Made by a program: the position numbers and the translations under genes
Part shown: positions 36,799 to 44,753 of the stretch, piece by piece
How the letters are laid out: every line of letters begins with the position of its first letter
Position numbering within the stretch: the first letter of the stretch is position 1
Source: Pseudomonadota bacterium
GTDB taxonomy: Bacteria > Pseudomonadota > Alphaproteobacteria > Sphingomonadales > Sphingomonadaceae
Direction of reading: 5' to 3'
Length of the DNA: 64,000 nucleotides
Assembly (NCBI GenBank): GCA_029779535.1
Contig: JAKPAG010000124.1
Coordinates: 62,001-126,000 of the forward strand
The notes under the pieces: generated by a model
What the model saw: the letters and a program-made list of their open reading frames with translations, nothing else
What the model was told of the DNA's origin: nothing
The model's database searches: none

Positions 36799-37881
36799 TC
36801 AAGCGGCGGCTGGCAAAACCGCTGTTTTCGCCGCGCGGCGGCGGTCCCAGGCCTGCCGGATCGCGCGGCGCGCGGGCATCTCGAAGCGGCGATAGGCCAG
36901 GTCCGACAGCACGAGGACCGCGGCGATAATCGCGCCGTAGAGCGCCCAGACCATCACCCCCTCGCCCGGCACCGGGCCGGTCTGGCCCTTGACCAGCGCG
37001 ATCACCGGCAGGTGAATGAGGTAGATCGCATAGGAGCGGTCGCCCAGCCACTGCATCACCCGCCAGTCCAGCCATGTCTGGCGCAGCGCCAGCAGCAGCG
37101 CGGCGGGAAATGCCAGCAGGACCAGGGGCAGGAGCGAGGAGAACGACCCCGTCGGCACGGTCAGCCCCGCCGCCAGCAACGCCGCCAGCACCGGCCACGG
37201 CACGCGGGCCAGCCCGGCGCGGCCCTGCCACAGCACCACCCCCAGGAAGAACCCCAGCAGCCCGCGCGGCAGGTTGTCGGCCACCCACGGGCCTTCGGGC
37301 AGGCCGTTCAGCAGCAGGTGCCCCAGCCCCAGCGCTATGGCCGCGCCGGTCACCAGCCGCAGCCGCAGCCCATTGCCGCGCATCGCGGCGAAAGCGAACA
37401 ACAGATAACAGCACACCTCGACGCTGAGCGACCAGGCCGGGCCGTTGAAAGTATCGGGCACCGGCCGCACGAAATTCTGCGCCATGAGGAGGTGCATGGC
37501 AAAGGCACTCGCCGTGTTGCCATGCTCGCCCCAGGCAAAGGCAGCAACCGCCAGCAGGGTCAGCAGGTGCAGCGGATAGAGCCGGGCGATCCGGGCCACG
37601 GCGAACTGTTCCAGCGCGCCCGGCCGGGCGAGCTTTTCCCCCGCCAGGTAGACATGGGCAAAGATATAGCCCGACAGCAGGAAGAACAGGTCGACAAAGG
37701 CCCAGCCCCAGTGGCTCAGCCAGGCAAGCACGGGTCCGTGTCCGGTGAACAGTTCCGGCGCGAACAATGTGCGCGGGTGATAGGCAAATGCCACCACGCA
37801 GGCCGCAATCCCGCGCAGTCCGTCAAGCCGGGTCAGCCGCGCGGGCGCCTCGGCGGGGTAATCGGGGGCAGTCCCGGCCAT
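36799..37881 (-). CDS. Acyltransferase family 3 membrane protein
   Basis: LTRLDGLRGIAACVVAFAYHPRTLF...WGWAFVDLFFLLSGYIFAHVYLAGE...FNGPAWSLSVEVCCYLLFA, acyltransferase-3 motifs. Confidence 0.92.
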   Translation of the reverse strand: MAGTAPDYPAEAPARLTRLDGLRGIAACVVAFAYHPRTLFAPELFTGHGPVLAWLSHWGWAFVDLFFLLSGYIFAHVYLAGEKLARPGALEQFAVARIARLYPLHLLTLLAVAAFAWGEHGNTASAFAMHLLMAQNFVRPVPDTFNGPAWSLSVEVCCYLLFAFAAMRGNGLRLRLVTGAAIALGLGHLLLNGLPEGPWVADNLPRGLLGFFLGVVLWQGRAGLARVPWPVLAALLAAGLTVPTGSFSSLLPLVLLAFPAALLLALRQTWLDWRVMQWLGDRSYAIYLIHLPVIALVKGQTGPVPGEGVMVWALYGAIIAAVLVLSDLAYRRFEMPARRAIRQAWDRRRAAKTAVLPAAA

Positions 37882-37915
37882 GCAGCCGGGTCTAGCGGCC
37901 TATGGTTAAGGAGAG

Positions 37916-39256
37916 CTAACGCTCGATCCCGGCCGCGCCCAGGATCGTCGCCATGGCGGCGGTCATGCCGGCAAGGCTTGGCCCTTCGGCCACGTCGATC
38001 CATTCGCTGGGGGCATGGGCATCGCCGCCGCTGCCGCCCGAACCGATCGCGATGGCGGGAATGCCCAGGCTCATCGGCACGTTGGCATCGGTCGATTGCG
38101 AACCGGCCTTCGATTCGATCCCCTGCGCGCGGGCGGCGGCAAAGGCGATGCGGACCAGCGCACTGTCTTCGGGCGTCGATCCGGCGGGACGGTCCCCGAT
38201 CGGCTTGAACGTGACGCTGACCTTGCCGCCAGAGGTATCGCGCGCGGCGTTTTCCTGGTCCACGGCGCGCGCGGCGATCTCTTTCAGCGCGGCATCGACA
38301 CGGTCGACCTCGGCCGGGGCGACCGAACGGATGTCCACTTCAAGGAACACCTCGTTGGGGATGGTGTTGACCGAGGTGCCCCCGCCAACCACGCTGGCCG
38401 AATAGGTGGTGCGCGGGTCCTGCGGCACCGGCACGGCGTAAAGCCCGGTCACGGTGCCAGCCAGCGCGGCCATCGGGTTGACGATCCCGAACTTGCCATA
38501 GGAATGCCCGCCCGGCCCGCTGAAGGTCAGCCGGTAGCGGCGCGAACCGACGCCCTGGGTGGTGATCAGCCCCTGCCCGGCGCCGTCGATGGTGATGAAG
38601 CCCGCCGCTGCCTTGGCGCGGGCATCCTGAGCGAACAGGTGGCGGGTGCCGCGCAGGTCGCCCGGTCCTTCCTCACCCACGTTGCCGATGAACACCACGT
38701 CGCGCTTCGTGCGGATCCCCGCCTTGTCGAGCGCGCGGATGATCGACAGCATCACCGCCAGAGCGCGCGTATCATCGCCAATCCCCGGCGCCATCAGCCG
38801 CGTGCCTTCGCGCTTCACCTTCACATCGGTCCCGGCGGGAAACACGGTGTCGAGATGGGCGGCGACCAGCAGCGGCGCGGCCTTGGGATCGGTGCCCTTG
38901 CGCACCGCGATGACATTGCCGACCGCGTCGGTCGTCACTTCCGGCAGCCCGCTGCCACGCAGCAGCGCGGCAAAGGTGCTGCCGCGCTCCGCCTCACCAA
39001 ACGGCGGGGCGGGCACTTCGGTCAGGGTGACGAGCTGTTCGATCATCCGCGGATGATCAAGCCGCAGCGCCTCGCGCGCAGCGGCGAAGCGCTTGGAGGC
39101 GAGGACTGCGGCCAGTTCCGGCGGCACCGGATTGGCGGCGGCCTTGGCGGCAGGTGCCGTCTTGGCCGGGGCGGTTTTCGCCAGGGCGGGCTGGGCCAGC
39201 ATGGCCAGGCCCAGCGCCAGGGCGACGGACAAGTTGCCCCGCACCGCCCGGCCCAT
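37916..39256 (-). CDS. M20-family zinc peptidase, exported
   Basis: Signal peptide; LLVAAHLDTVFPAGTDVKVKREGTRLMAPGIGDDTRALAVMLSIIRAL, IGNVGEEGPGDLRGTRHLF, AIGSGGSGGDAHAPSEWID. Confidence 0.92.
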   Translation of the reverse strand: MGRAVRGNLSVALALGLAMLAQPALAKTAPAKTAPAAKAAANPVPPELAAVLASKRFAAAREALRLDHPRMIEQLVTLTEVPAPPFGEAERGSTFAALLRGSGLPEVTTDAVGNVIAVRKGTDPKAAPLLVAAHLDTVFPAGTDVKVKREGTRLMAPGIGDDTRALAVMLSIIRALDKAGIRTKRDVVFIGNVGEEGPGDLRGTRHLFAQDARAKAAAGFITIDGAGQGLITTQGVGSRRYRLTFSGPGGHSYGKFGIVNPMAALAGTVTGLYAVPVPQDPRTTYSASVVGGGTSVNTIPNEVFLEVDIRSVAPAEVDRVDAALKEIAARAVDQENAARDTSGGKVSVTFKPIGDRPAGSTPEDSALVRIAFAAARAQGIESKAGSQSTDANVPMSLGIPAIAIGSGGSGGDAHAPSEWIDVAEGPSLAGMTAAMATILGAAGIER

Positions 39257-39258
39257 GG

Positions 39259-39795
39259 TTACTTGACCAGTTCGACGTGTTCGAAATCGAGTTCGACCGG
39301 CGTCGCGCGGCCGAAGATCGAGACCGAAACCTTGACCCGGTTCTTGTCGAAATCCAGTTCTTCCACCACGCCGGTGAAGCTGTTGAACGGACCGTCGAGC
39401 ACCTTGACCGAATCGCCGATCTCGTAATCGACGCTGACGTGCTTCTTGGGTTCGGCGGCAGCGGCATCGCGCGCGCCGAAATAGCGGGCAGCTTCGCGGT
39501 CGGTAATCGGCTGCGGCTTGCCGTTGGGGCCAAGGAAACCGGTGACCTTGGCGGTGTTCTTGACGAGGTGGTACACGTCGTCGTTCATGGTCAGCTTGGC
39601 CAGCACGTAACCGGGCATGGTCTTGCGTTCGACCTGGACCTTCTTGCCGCGCTTGACCTCGGTCACGGTTTCATGCGGCACTTCGACCGCTTCGAACAGC
39701 GCTTCCAGGCCCTTGCGTTCCGCTTCGGACAGGATCGATTCGCGGACCTTGTTCTCGAACCCGGAATAGGCGTGGATGATGTACCAGCGAGCCAT
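39259..39795 (-). CDS. nusG: Transcription termination/antitermination factor NusG
   Basis: MARWYIIHAYSGFENKVRESI...MPGYVLAKLTMNDDVYHLVKNTAKVTGFLG...GDSVKVLDGPFNSFTGVVEELDFDKNRVKVSVSIFGRATPVELDFEHVELVK. Confidence 0.98.
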   Translation of the reverse strand: MARWYIIHAYSGFENKVRESILSEAERKGLEALFEAVEVPHETVTEVKRGKKVQVERKTMPGYVLAKLTMNDDVYHLVKNTAKVTGFLGPNGKPQPITDREAARYFGARDAAAAEPKKHVSVDYEIGDSVKVLDGPFNSFTGVVEELDFDKNRVKVSVSIFGRATPVELDFEHVELVK

Positions 39796-39830
39796 GTTTC
39801 GTCTCTAACCTTCGTTTCGCGCGGGGCCGA

Positions 39831-40025
39831 TCAGGCCAGCGACAGCAGCCATTTCACGATCGCGCCGAACAGCGAATCGATCCCTAGGAAGAATACCGCC
39901 AGGATGAACATCAGGATCGCGACGAAGATCGCCGTGCTGACCGTTTCCTGCCGCGTCGGCCATACGACCTTGCGTGCTTCCGCCTGAACCTGGCGCATGA
40001 ATTCGCCCGGATTGATCTTGGCCAT
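39831..40025 (-). CDS. secE: Preprotein translocase subunit SecE
   Basis: MAKINPGEFMRQVQAEARKVVWPTRQETVSTAIFVAILMFILAVFFLGIDSLFGAIVKWLLSLA. Confidence 0.97.
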   Translation of the reverse strand: MAKINPGEFMRQVQAEARKVVWPTRQETVSTAIFVAILMFILAVFFLGIDSLFGAIVKWLLSLA

Positions 40026-40159
40026 GGCAGCTATCGCCCGTCCTGTTGAAATTGCGTTTCCTGGCGTCTCCCGCGGCTTTGGGGAACAGCGCCGCCCCGG
40101 CGCCGCAGGGGGCTACCGGGGTGAACGTGTTCTCCAAATGACGGAAGACACTGCCGCAC

Positions 40160-41704
40160 TTAGCTATCGCCCGGCGGTTTTGCAAGGCCGCGCTCGGGGC
40201 GCGGTGGCGGCATGCGCGCCAGCAGCGCCTCGTCGGTGCGCAGCGTCACCTTTGCCTTGCTCGGCAGGGCGTCCAGCTCGTGCCGGCCGATGTACCAGAA
40301 CCAGTCGACATAGCGCGCCGGGGCATAGGTGGTCATGTCGGTCTTGCGACCCTTCTTCCACAGCAGGCGGTGGTAGGGATCGCGGAAGAACTTGCCGCCC
40401 TCGTTGATCGTCAGCATGTGGATCAGCGGAAGGGCGAAATGCATGTTGACCAGCGCATCCTTGCGCACCACCGCATAGCCGGCGATGTGTTCCTGCGGGT
40501 TGATCGGCCAGACGCCGATCTCGGTTTCGACCAGGCTGGCGATCTTCACCCCCTGCGGCAGCGGATCGATCATCGCCAGCAGCCGCTCGGTCCGCTGCGA
40601 TTCGGTGTACCAGGTATGCGTAGTCAGCCCCAGGCGGCCCAGGAACAGCGCGGCGGCGAGCAGCAGCACCAGCCGCGGCGCGCGCCAGCTCAGCGCCAGG
40701 CAGCCGACCATCAGCCCGGTATAGATCATCCGCGCATCGACATAATCGCCGCCGATGATGTGGCGCGGCAGCACCAGCGACAGCACCAGCATGGCGATCG
40801 CCGCCCAGCCGAGCCGCCCGTCGAGCCGCTTCAGTCCGAACGAGCCGACCAGCACCACTCCGATCCCGATCAGCGTGCCGTAATCGAGCCAGCGCCAGGT
40901 ATCGCGCATCGCCTGGCGCCAGATCGCCCATTTGTAGGTGCCGACGACCTTGCCGTAGGAATAAAGCTCGCCGCCGCTTTTCTCGCCCGCGATCGACAGG
41001 CCGATCAGCGCGACGAAGGGCAGCGTCAGCGGCCAGGGGGCAACAAAGGCTCGCCAGCTTTTGTCCTTGTGCCATTCATAGCCGAACACCATCACGCCCA
41101 GCGTGCCCCAGCCCGAAACGTGGCACAGCCAGACCACCAGCCCGATCGGCATGAACAGCGGCGCGCGCCATTTCCAGCCGTCCAGCCGCACCCACAGCGC
41201 AAAGGCGAATAGCGCGGCAGCCAGCGACAGCCCGAAGTTGAGGAAGCCCAGCAGCATCGCCGGCGACCAGACAAACAGCAGCCCGAGCAGGCCGCCGATC
41301 CCGATGCGCCGCCGCAGCGACCATTCCACCGCCAGCACGCCGAGACCATTCAGCAGCACGGTGACATAGACGATCACCTTGCCGGCCGCTTCCAGCGACA
41401 TCAGCTTGGCCAGCGGGATGATCAGCAGATCGGCCCCGAGGTTGCCCGACCAGCGCCACTGGAATCCGTAGTATTCCTTCAGTAGCGCGCTCGAATCGCG
41501 GTTCAGCATGACGTGGTAGCGCGCGAGGTGCGCGGGATAGTCCACCATCTGCGGATACTGGGCGACGAACACTGGCAGCAGCGCCAGCACGGCCAGGATC
41601 AGGCCCAGCCAGAAACTTTCACGCGGGGTGGGTTCGCCCCACAACCAGCCGGGCCGCGACCTGCCCCGCACGTTGAACTGCTCGAAGGGAGGTTCGGCGG
41701 ACAT
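40160..41704 (-). CDS. Polytopic membrane protein with C-terminal soluble domain (GT-C-like topology), hypothetical
   Basis: About 10 hydrophobic segments, early FVAQYPQMVDYPAHLARYHVML; long soluble C-terminus; no family named with certainty. Start at MSAEPPFEQF or MPLPPSDV (41731). Confidence 0.8.
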   Translation of the reverse strand: MSAEPPFEQFNVRGRSRPGWLWGEPTPRESFWLGLILAVLALLPVFVAQYPQMVDYPAHLARYHVMLNRDSSALLKEYYGFQWRWSGNLGADLLIIPLAKLMSLEAAGKVIVYVTVLLNGLGVLAVEWSLRRRIGIGGLLGLLFVWSPAMLLGFLNFGLSLAAALFAFALWVRLDGWKWRAPLFMPIGLVVWLCHVSGWGTLGVMVFGYEWHKDKSWRAFVAPWPLTLPFVALIGLSIAGEKSGGELYSYGKVVGTYKWAIWRQAMRDTWRWLDYGTLIGIGVVLVGSFGLKRLDGRLGWAAIAMLVLSLVLPRHIIGGDYVDARMIYTGLMVGCLALSWRAPRLVLLLAAALFLGRLGLTTHTWYTESQRTERLLAMIDPLPQGVKIASLVETEIGVWPINPQEHIAGYAVVRKDALVNMHFALPLIHMLTINEGGKFFRDPYHRLLWKKGRKTDMTTYAPARYVDWFWYIGRHELDALPSKAKVTLRTDEALLARMPPPRPERGLAKPPGDS

Positions 41705-41733
41705 GGGCACATCGCTGGGTGGAAGGGGCATGC

Positions 41734-41809
41734 TGGCAGGAGTGGCAGGATTCGAACCCGCGGCCCTCGGTTTTGGAGACCGATGCTCTACCAACTGAGC
41801 TACACTCCT
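41734..41809 (-). tRNA. tRNA-Trp (anticodon CCA)
   Basis: Minus strand AGGAGTGTAGCTCAGTTGGTAGAGCATCGGTCTCCAAAACCGAGGGCCGCGGGTTCGAATCCTGCCACTCCTGCCA; cloverleaf, anticodon CCA, encoded CCA end. Confidence 0.95.
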
Positions 41810-41824
41810 GCGGGCGGACGGGCC

Positions 41825-41852
41825 TCTATAGGTTACTACAGAGCTTGGCAAG
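41825..41852 (-). promoter_or_regulatory. Candidate promoter for tRNA-Trp: CTTGCC-N16-TATAGA
   Basis: Minus strand CTTGCC AAGCTCTGTAGTAACC TATAGA upstream of the tRNA 5' end. Confidence 0.55.
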
Positions 41853-41905
41853 GCTGCAAATCCTTCCCTTCCCCCGAACATGACGAAACTGCTACACAGT
41901 GTGCA

Positions 41906-42688
41906 ATGCACGCCCCGGCCCCGCCCCCGCCGATCGATCCGGACCTGCTGATGCTGGCCTATCGCGGCGGCGTCTTCCCGATGGCGGACGCCCGCGACGA
42001 TCCCGAAATCTTCTGGGTCGAGCCGCGCCGCCGGGCGATTCTGCCGCTGGACGGCTTCCACCTGTCGAAATCGCTGGCCCGCACGCTGCGGCGCGGGCGC
42101 TTTGCCGTGACCTGCAACCGGGACTTTGCCGCAGTGATGCAGGCCTGCGCCGGGCCGCGCCGCGATGAGGGGGATACCTGGATCAGCGAGCGGATCGAGG
42201 CGAGCTACCGCCAGCTGCATGCGCGCGGCGCCGCCCATTCGATCGAATGCTGGCAGGATGGCCGGCTGGTCGGCGGGCTTTACGGCGTGGGGTTCGACCG
42301 GGTATTCTGCGGCGAAAGCATGTTCAGCCGCGTGCCGGACGCGTCAAAGGTGGCGCTGGCCTGGCTGGTCGCGGCGCTGCGCCGGGCGGGCGCGCGCTTG
42401 CTCGACTGCCAGTTCATGACCGAACACCTCGCCTCGCTCGGCGCGGTGGAAATCACCCAGGCGGAATACCTGGTGCGGCTGCGCGATGCTCAGAGCCCGA
42501 CGGCGGGCGATGCGGCGGGCTTGGGCGTTGCTGCCGGCTTGGGCGACGACGCCGGGCTTGGCGCTGGCGTTGGCGTGCCGCTGGCGCTGCCCGAAGGCTT
42601 TGCCGCGCTGCTGGGCGATGCGGCGGCGGCCGGGCTGTCTTCCTCGCCCGGGAACTTCATCGCGCAGTCCTTCACCCAGACGTCATAG
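41906..42688 (+). CDS. aat: Leucyl/phenylalanyl-tRNA--protein transferase with extended C-terminus
   Basis: LLMLAYRGGVFPMADARDDPEIFWVEPRRRAILPLDGFHLSKSLARTLRRGRFAVTCNRDFAAVMQACA...GDTWISERIEASYRQLHARGAAHSIECW...GGLYGVGFDRVFCGESMFSRVPDASKVALAWL. Confidence 0.94.
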   Translation: MHAPAPPPPIDPDLLMLAYRGGVFPMADARDDPEIFWVEPRRRAILPLDGFHLSKSLARTLRRGRFAVTCNRDFAAVMQACAGPRRDEGDTWISERIEASYRQLHARGAAHSIECWQDGRLVGGLYGVGFDRVFCGESMFSRVPDASKVALAWLVAALRRAGARLLDCQFMTEHLASLGAVEITQAEYLVRLRDAQSPTAGDAAGLGVAAGLGDDAGLGAGVGVPLALPEGFAALLGDAAAAGLSSSPGNFIAQSFTQTS

Positions 42689-43125
42689 ACCGGATGCTCA
42701 ACCACGTTGAGCGAAGGCGAATTCCTGAACAGCCAGCCGGAAAAGACCTTGCGCCATTGCAGCGGGCTTTCGGCATTGGCGCGTTCTTCAACGAAGACCT
42801 GGACGAAGGCCCCCACTTCGGGCGGGCTTTCCCACGGCAGGGTCCGTTCGCAGCTGGCCAGCTTGACCACCACGTTGCCCACCCGGCGCGATTCGCCCGG
42901 CTTCATCACCAGGTCCTGGCTGAGGTTGTTGCGCTTGTTGAGCAGGCCCAGCGTGGCGACGCGGTCCTTCACCGGGGTGCCGTATTCGCTTTCCACCGCC
43001 TGGGCCGAAGCGGCCGCGGCGGCAACGTCCCGGGGCACTTCGGTAGCCGCCGCGTCAGGCTCGCCGCCCGAATTGCACGCGGCCAGCGCCAGCACAGGCA
43101 GCAGGGCAAGCGCCCGACGCATCAT
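42490..43125 (-). CDS. DUF2155 domain-containing lipoprotein with Pro/Ala/Ser-rich tail
   Basis: Lipobox LALAACNSG; DUF2155 core ATLGLLNKRNNLSQDLVMKPGESRRVGNVVVKLASCERTLPWESPPEVGAFVQVFVEERANAESPLQWRKVFSGWLFRNSPSLNVVEHPVYDVWVKDC. Confidence 0.9.
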   Translation of the reverse strand: MMRRALALLPVLALAACNSGGEPDAAATEVPRDVAAAAASAQAVESEYGTPVKDRVATLGLLNKRNNLSQDLVMKPGESRRVGNVVVKLASCERTLPWESPPEVGAFVQVFVEERANAESPLQWRKVFSGWLFRNSPSLNVVEHPVYDVWVKDCAMKFPGEEDSPAAAASPSSAAKPSGSASGTPTPAPSPASSPKPAATPKPAASPAVGL

Positions 43126-43538
43126 CAGGCTTCGGGCGACCAGGCTTCGTAATCGCCGGTGGCGCCAGCGCGCTTGCCGCCGCGCTCAAGCGCGCCTTGC
43201 GGGCGATAGGCGGCGACAGTGCCGGTGGCGTTGGGGGTATATTCAGCTTCCCAGATGCGCGGCGCGGGCAGGTTGCTTTCGGGCACGCCATCCAGCGTGC
43301 CGTGCAGCCAGCCGTGCCATTCGGCCGGGACGCGGCTGGCATCGTTGGCGCCGTTGTAGATCACCCAGCGGCGTTCGCGCCCGGCAAAGGGATGGCCCGC
43401 CGGATAGCGCTTCTTCGCGCGGTAATAGGTGTTGCCCTGCGCATCGGTGCCGACCTGTTCGCCGGTCAGCGCGCTGTTGAGCAGCGTGGTCACGGTCGCG
43501 CCGTTCCACCAGGTGAAGATCTTGCCAAGGATTCCCAT
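43125..43538 (-). CDS. NDUFA12-like NADH:ubiquinone oxidoreductase accessory subunit (17.2 kDa family)
   Basis: MGILGKIFTWWNGATVTTLLNSALTGEQVGTDAQGNTYYRAKK...RERRWVIYNGANDASRVPAEWHGWLHGTLDGVP. Confidence 0.94.
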   Translation of the reverse strand: MGILGKIFTWWNGATVTTLLNSALTGEQVGTDAQGNTYYRAKKRYPAGHPFAGRERRWVIYNGANDASRVPAEWHGWLHGTLDGVPESNLPAPRIWEAEYTPNATGTVAAYRPQGALERGGKRAGATGDYEAWSPEA

Positions 43539-43585
43539 GGCCGCCGCCTAGCCGAATTGTTCGCCGCTTGAAAGGGGGCTTGGCC

Positions 43586-44071
43586 TTACCATTCCACCGT
43601 ATCGCCGGGAACGATCCCCAGCTGCGCGGCGCGGCCGGCGTTCAGTTCCAGCACCGCCTTGACCAGCCCGACCGAGGACAGCGGGGTTTCGTCATAGGGC
43701 ACGGCATTGGCGGCGATGTTGCTGACCTTGCCATCGACGCCGATGAACAGGATGTCGAGCGGCAGCACGGTGTTGCGCATCCAGAACGAGGCCCCGCGCG
43801 GCGGGTCCATCGGAAAAATCATCCCTTCGTCCGGGCCCATCGCGGTGCGGAACATCAGCCCCTTGGCCTGTTCGCGGCTCGTTGCGGCCACTTCCACCCG
43901 GAACACGTGCTTCTTGCCGGCGTGGGTCACGGTCAGCGGGATCACCCGCAGCCCGGATTCGGGGTGAACCGAGGCGGCCTGCGCCACCGCAGCGCCCGCC
44001 TCGCCCGAATTGGCGGAACAGGCCGCAAGCAGGACGAGCGCGGCGGCGGCAAGCAACGGATGACGCATCAT
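43586..44071 (-). CDS. DUF192 domain-containing lipoprotein
   Basis: VFRVEVAATSREQAKGLMFRTAMGPDEGMIFPMDPPRGASFWMRNTVLPLDILFIGVDGKVSNIAANAVPYDETPLSS, DUF192. Confidence 0.92.
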   Translation of the reverse strand: MMRHPLLAAAALVLLAACSANSGEAGAAVAQAASVHPESGLRVIPLTVTHAGKKHVFRVEVAATSREQAKGLMFRTAMGPDEGMIFPMDPPRGASFWMRNTVLPLDILFIGVDGKVSNIAANAVPYDETPLSSVGLVKAVLELNAGRAAQLGIVPGDTVEW

Positions 44072-44622
44072 TGTTCCCCATCGAGTTCGGCGGCCCATTC
44101 CTCGGCCGCGGCAATGCTGGCGGCATCGACCAAATTGCGCGCGCTGTCCAGCGGATGCCCGGCGCGCAGCATCGCCGCCACCTGCTTTTCGCGCCCCCTC
44201 GGGTCCGCCGCGCCGGGGCCGAACGGGCCGAGCCGCCGCTTGCGCGCCATGGCCAGCGCGGCCTGGCGCTGCGCGGCGGGGGCGGCGCGCACCTCGTCGC
44301 GCACGGTGGCGGCGATGCCCGCCTGGTCCAGCGCCTGGTCCACCCGGCGCGGGCCATAGCCCCGGCGCAGCAGGCTGCCGCTTTTCGCGCGGGCGAAGCT
44401 TTCGTCATCAACATAGCGCAGCGACACCATGCGCTGCACCAGCTCGGCCACCGGCGGCTCGCCCTCGCCCGCCCAGCCGCGTTCGCGCAGCTTGCGGCGC
44501 AGATAGCCCTCCAGTTTCGCGGCGCTGGTGGCGAAGCGCGCGACATAGGCCAGCGCCATGTCGTTGAGCCGCGTGGCATCAAGCGGCCGGGGATTGCGGC
44601 GTTCGCGGGTCATCTTGGCCAT
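44068..44622 (-). CDS. recX: Regulatory protein RecX
   Basis: LNDMALAYVARFATSAAKLEGYLRRKLRERGW...LRYVDDESFARAKSGSLLRRGYGPRRVDQALDQAGI; start placed at MAKMTRER. Confidence 0.85.
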   Translation of the reverse strand: MAKMTRERRNPRPLDATRLNDMALAYVARFATSAAKLEGYLRRKLRERGWAGEGEPPVAELVQRMVSLRYVDDESFARAKSGSLLRRGYGPRRVDQALDQAGIAATVRDEVRAAPAAQRQAALAMARKRRLGPFGPGAADPRGREKQVAAMLRAGHPLDSARNLVDAASIAAAEEWAAELDGEQ

Positions 44623-44753
44623 ATTCGTGCCACACTGTGCCGCAATTGGGAACGCTCGGGGGCACGTCCTGTTCGCAGGCTCGTGCCGTGTAACGATCGG
44701 GAGACGGACCGAATGATGGTCGATCCCTTTGAAAATAAACGGGTTATCGCGCA

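Noticed and set aside
41734-41809. tRNA-Trp as an integration site for a genomic island
   Set aside because: No integrase and no visible direct repeat of the tRNA 3' end nearby; the gene is in its usual secE-nusG context.
42247-43152. 301-aa plus-strand ORF spanning the end of aat and the DUF2155 gene
   Set aside because: Arg/Gly-rich out-of-frame translation; no domain and it conflicts with two recognisable genes.
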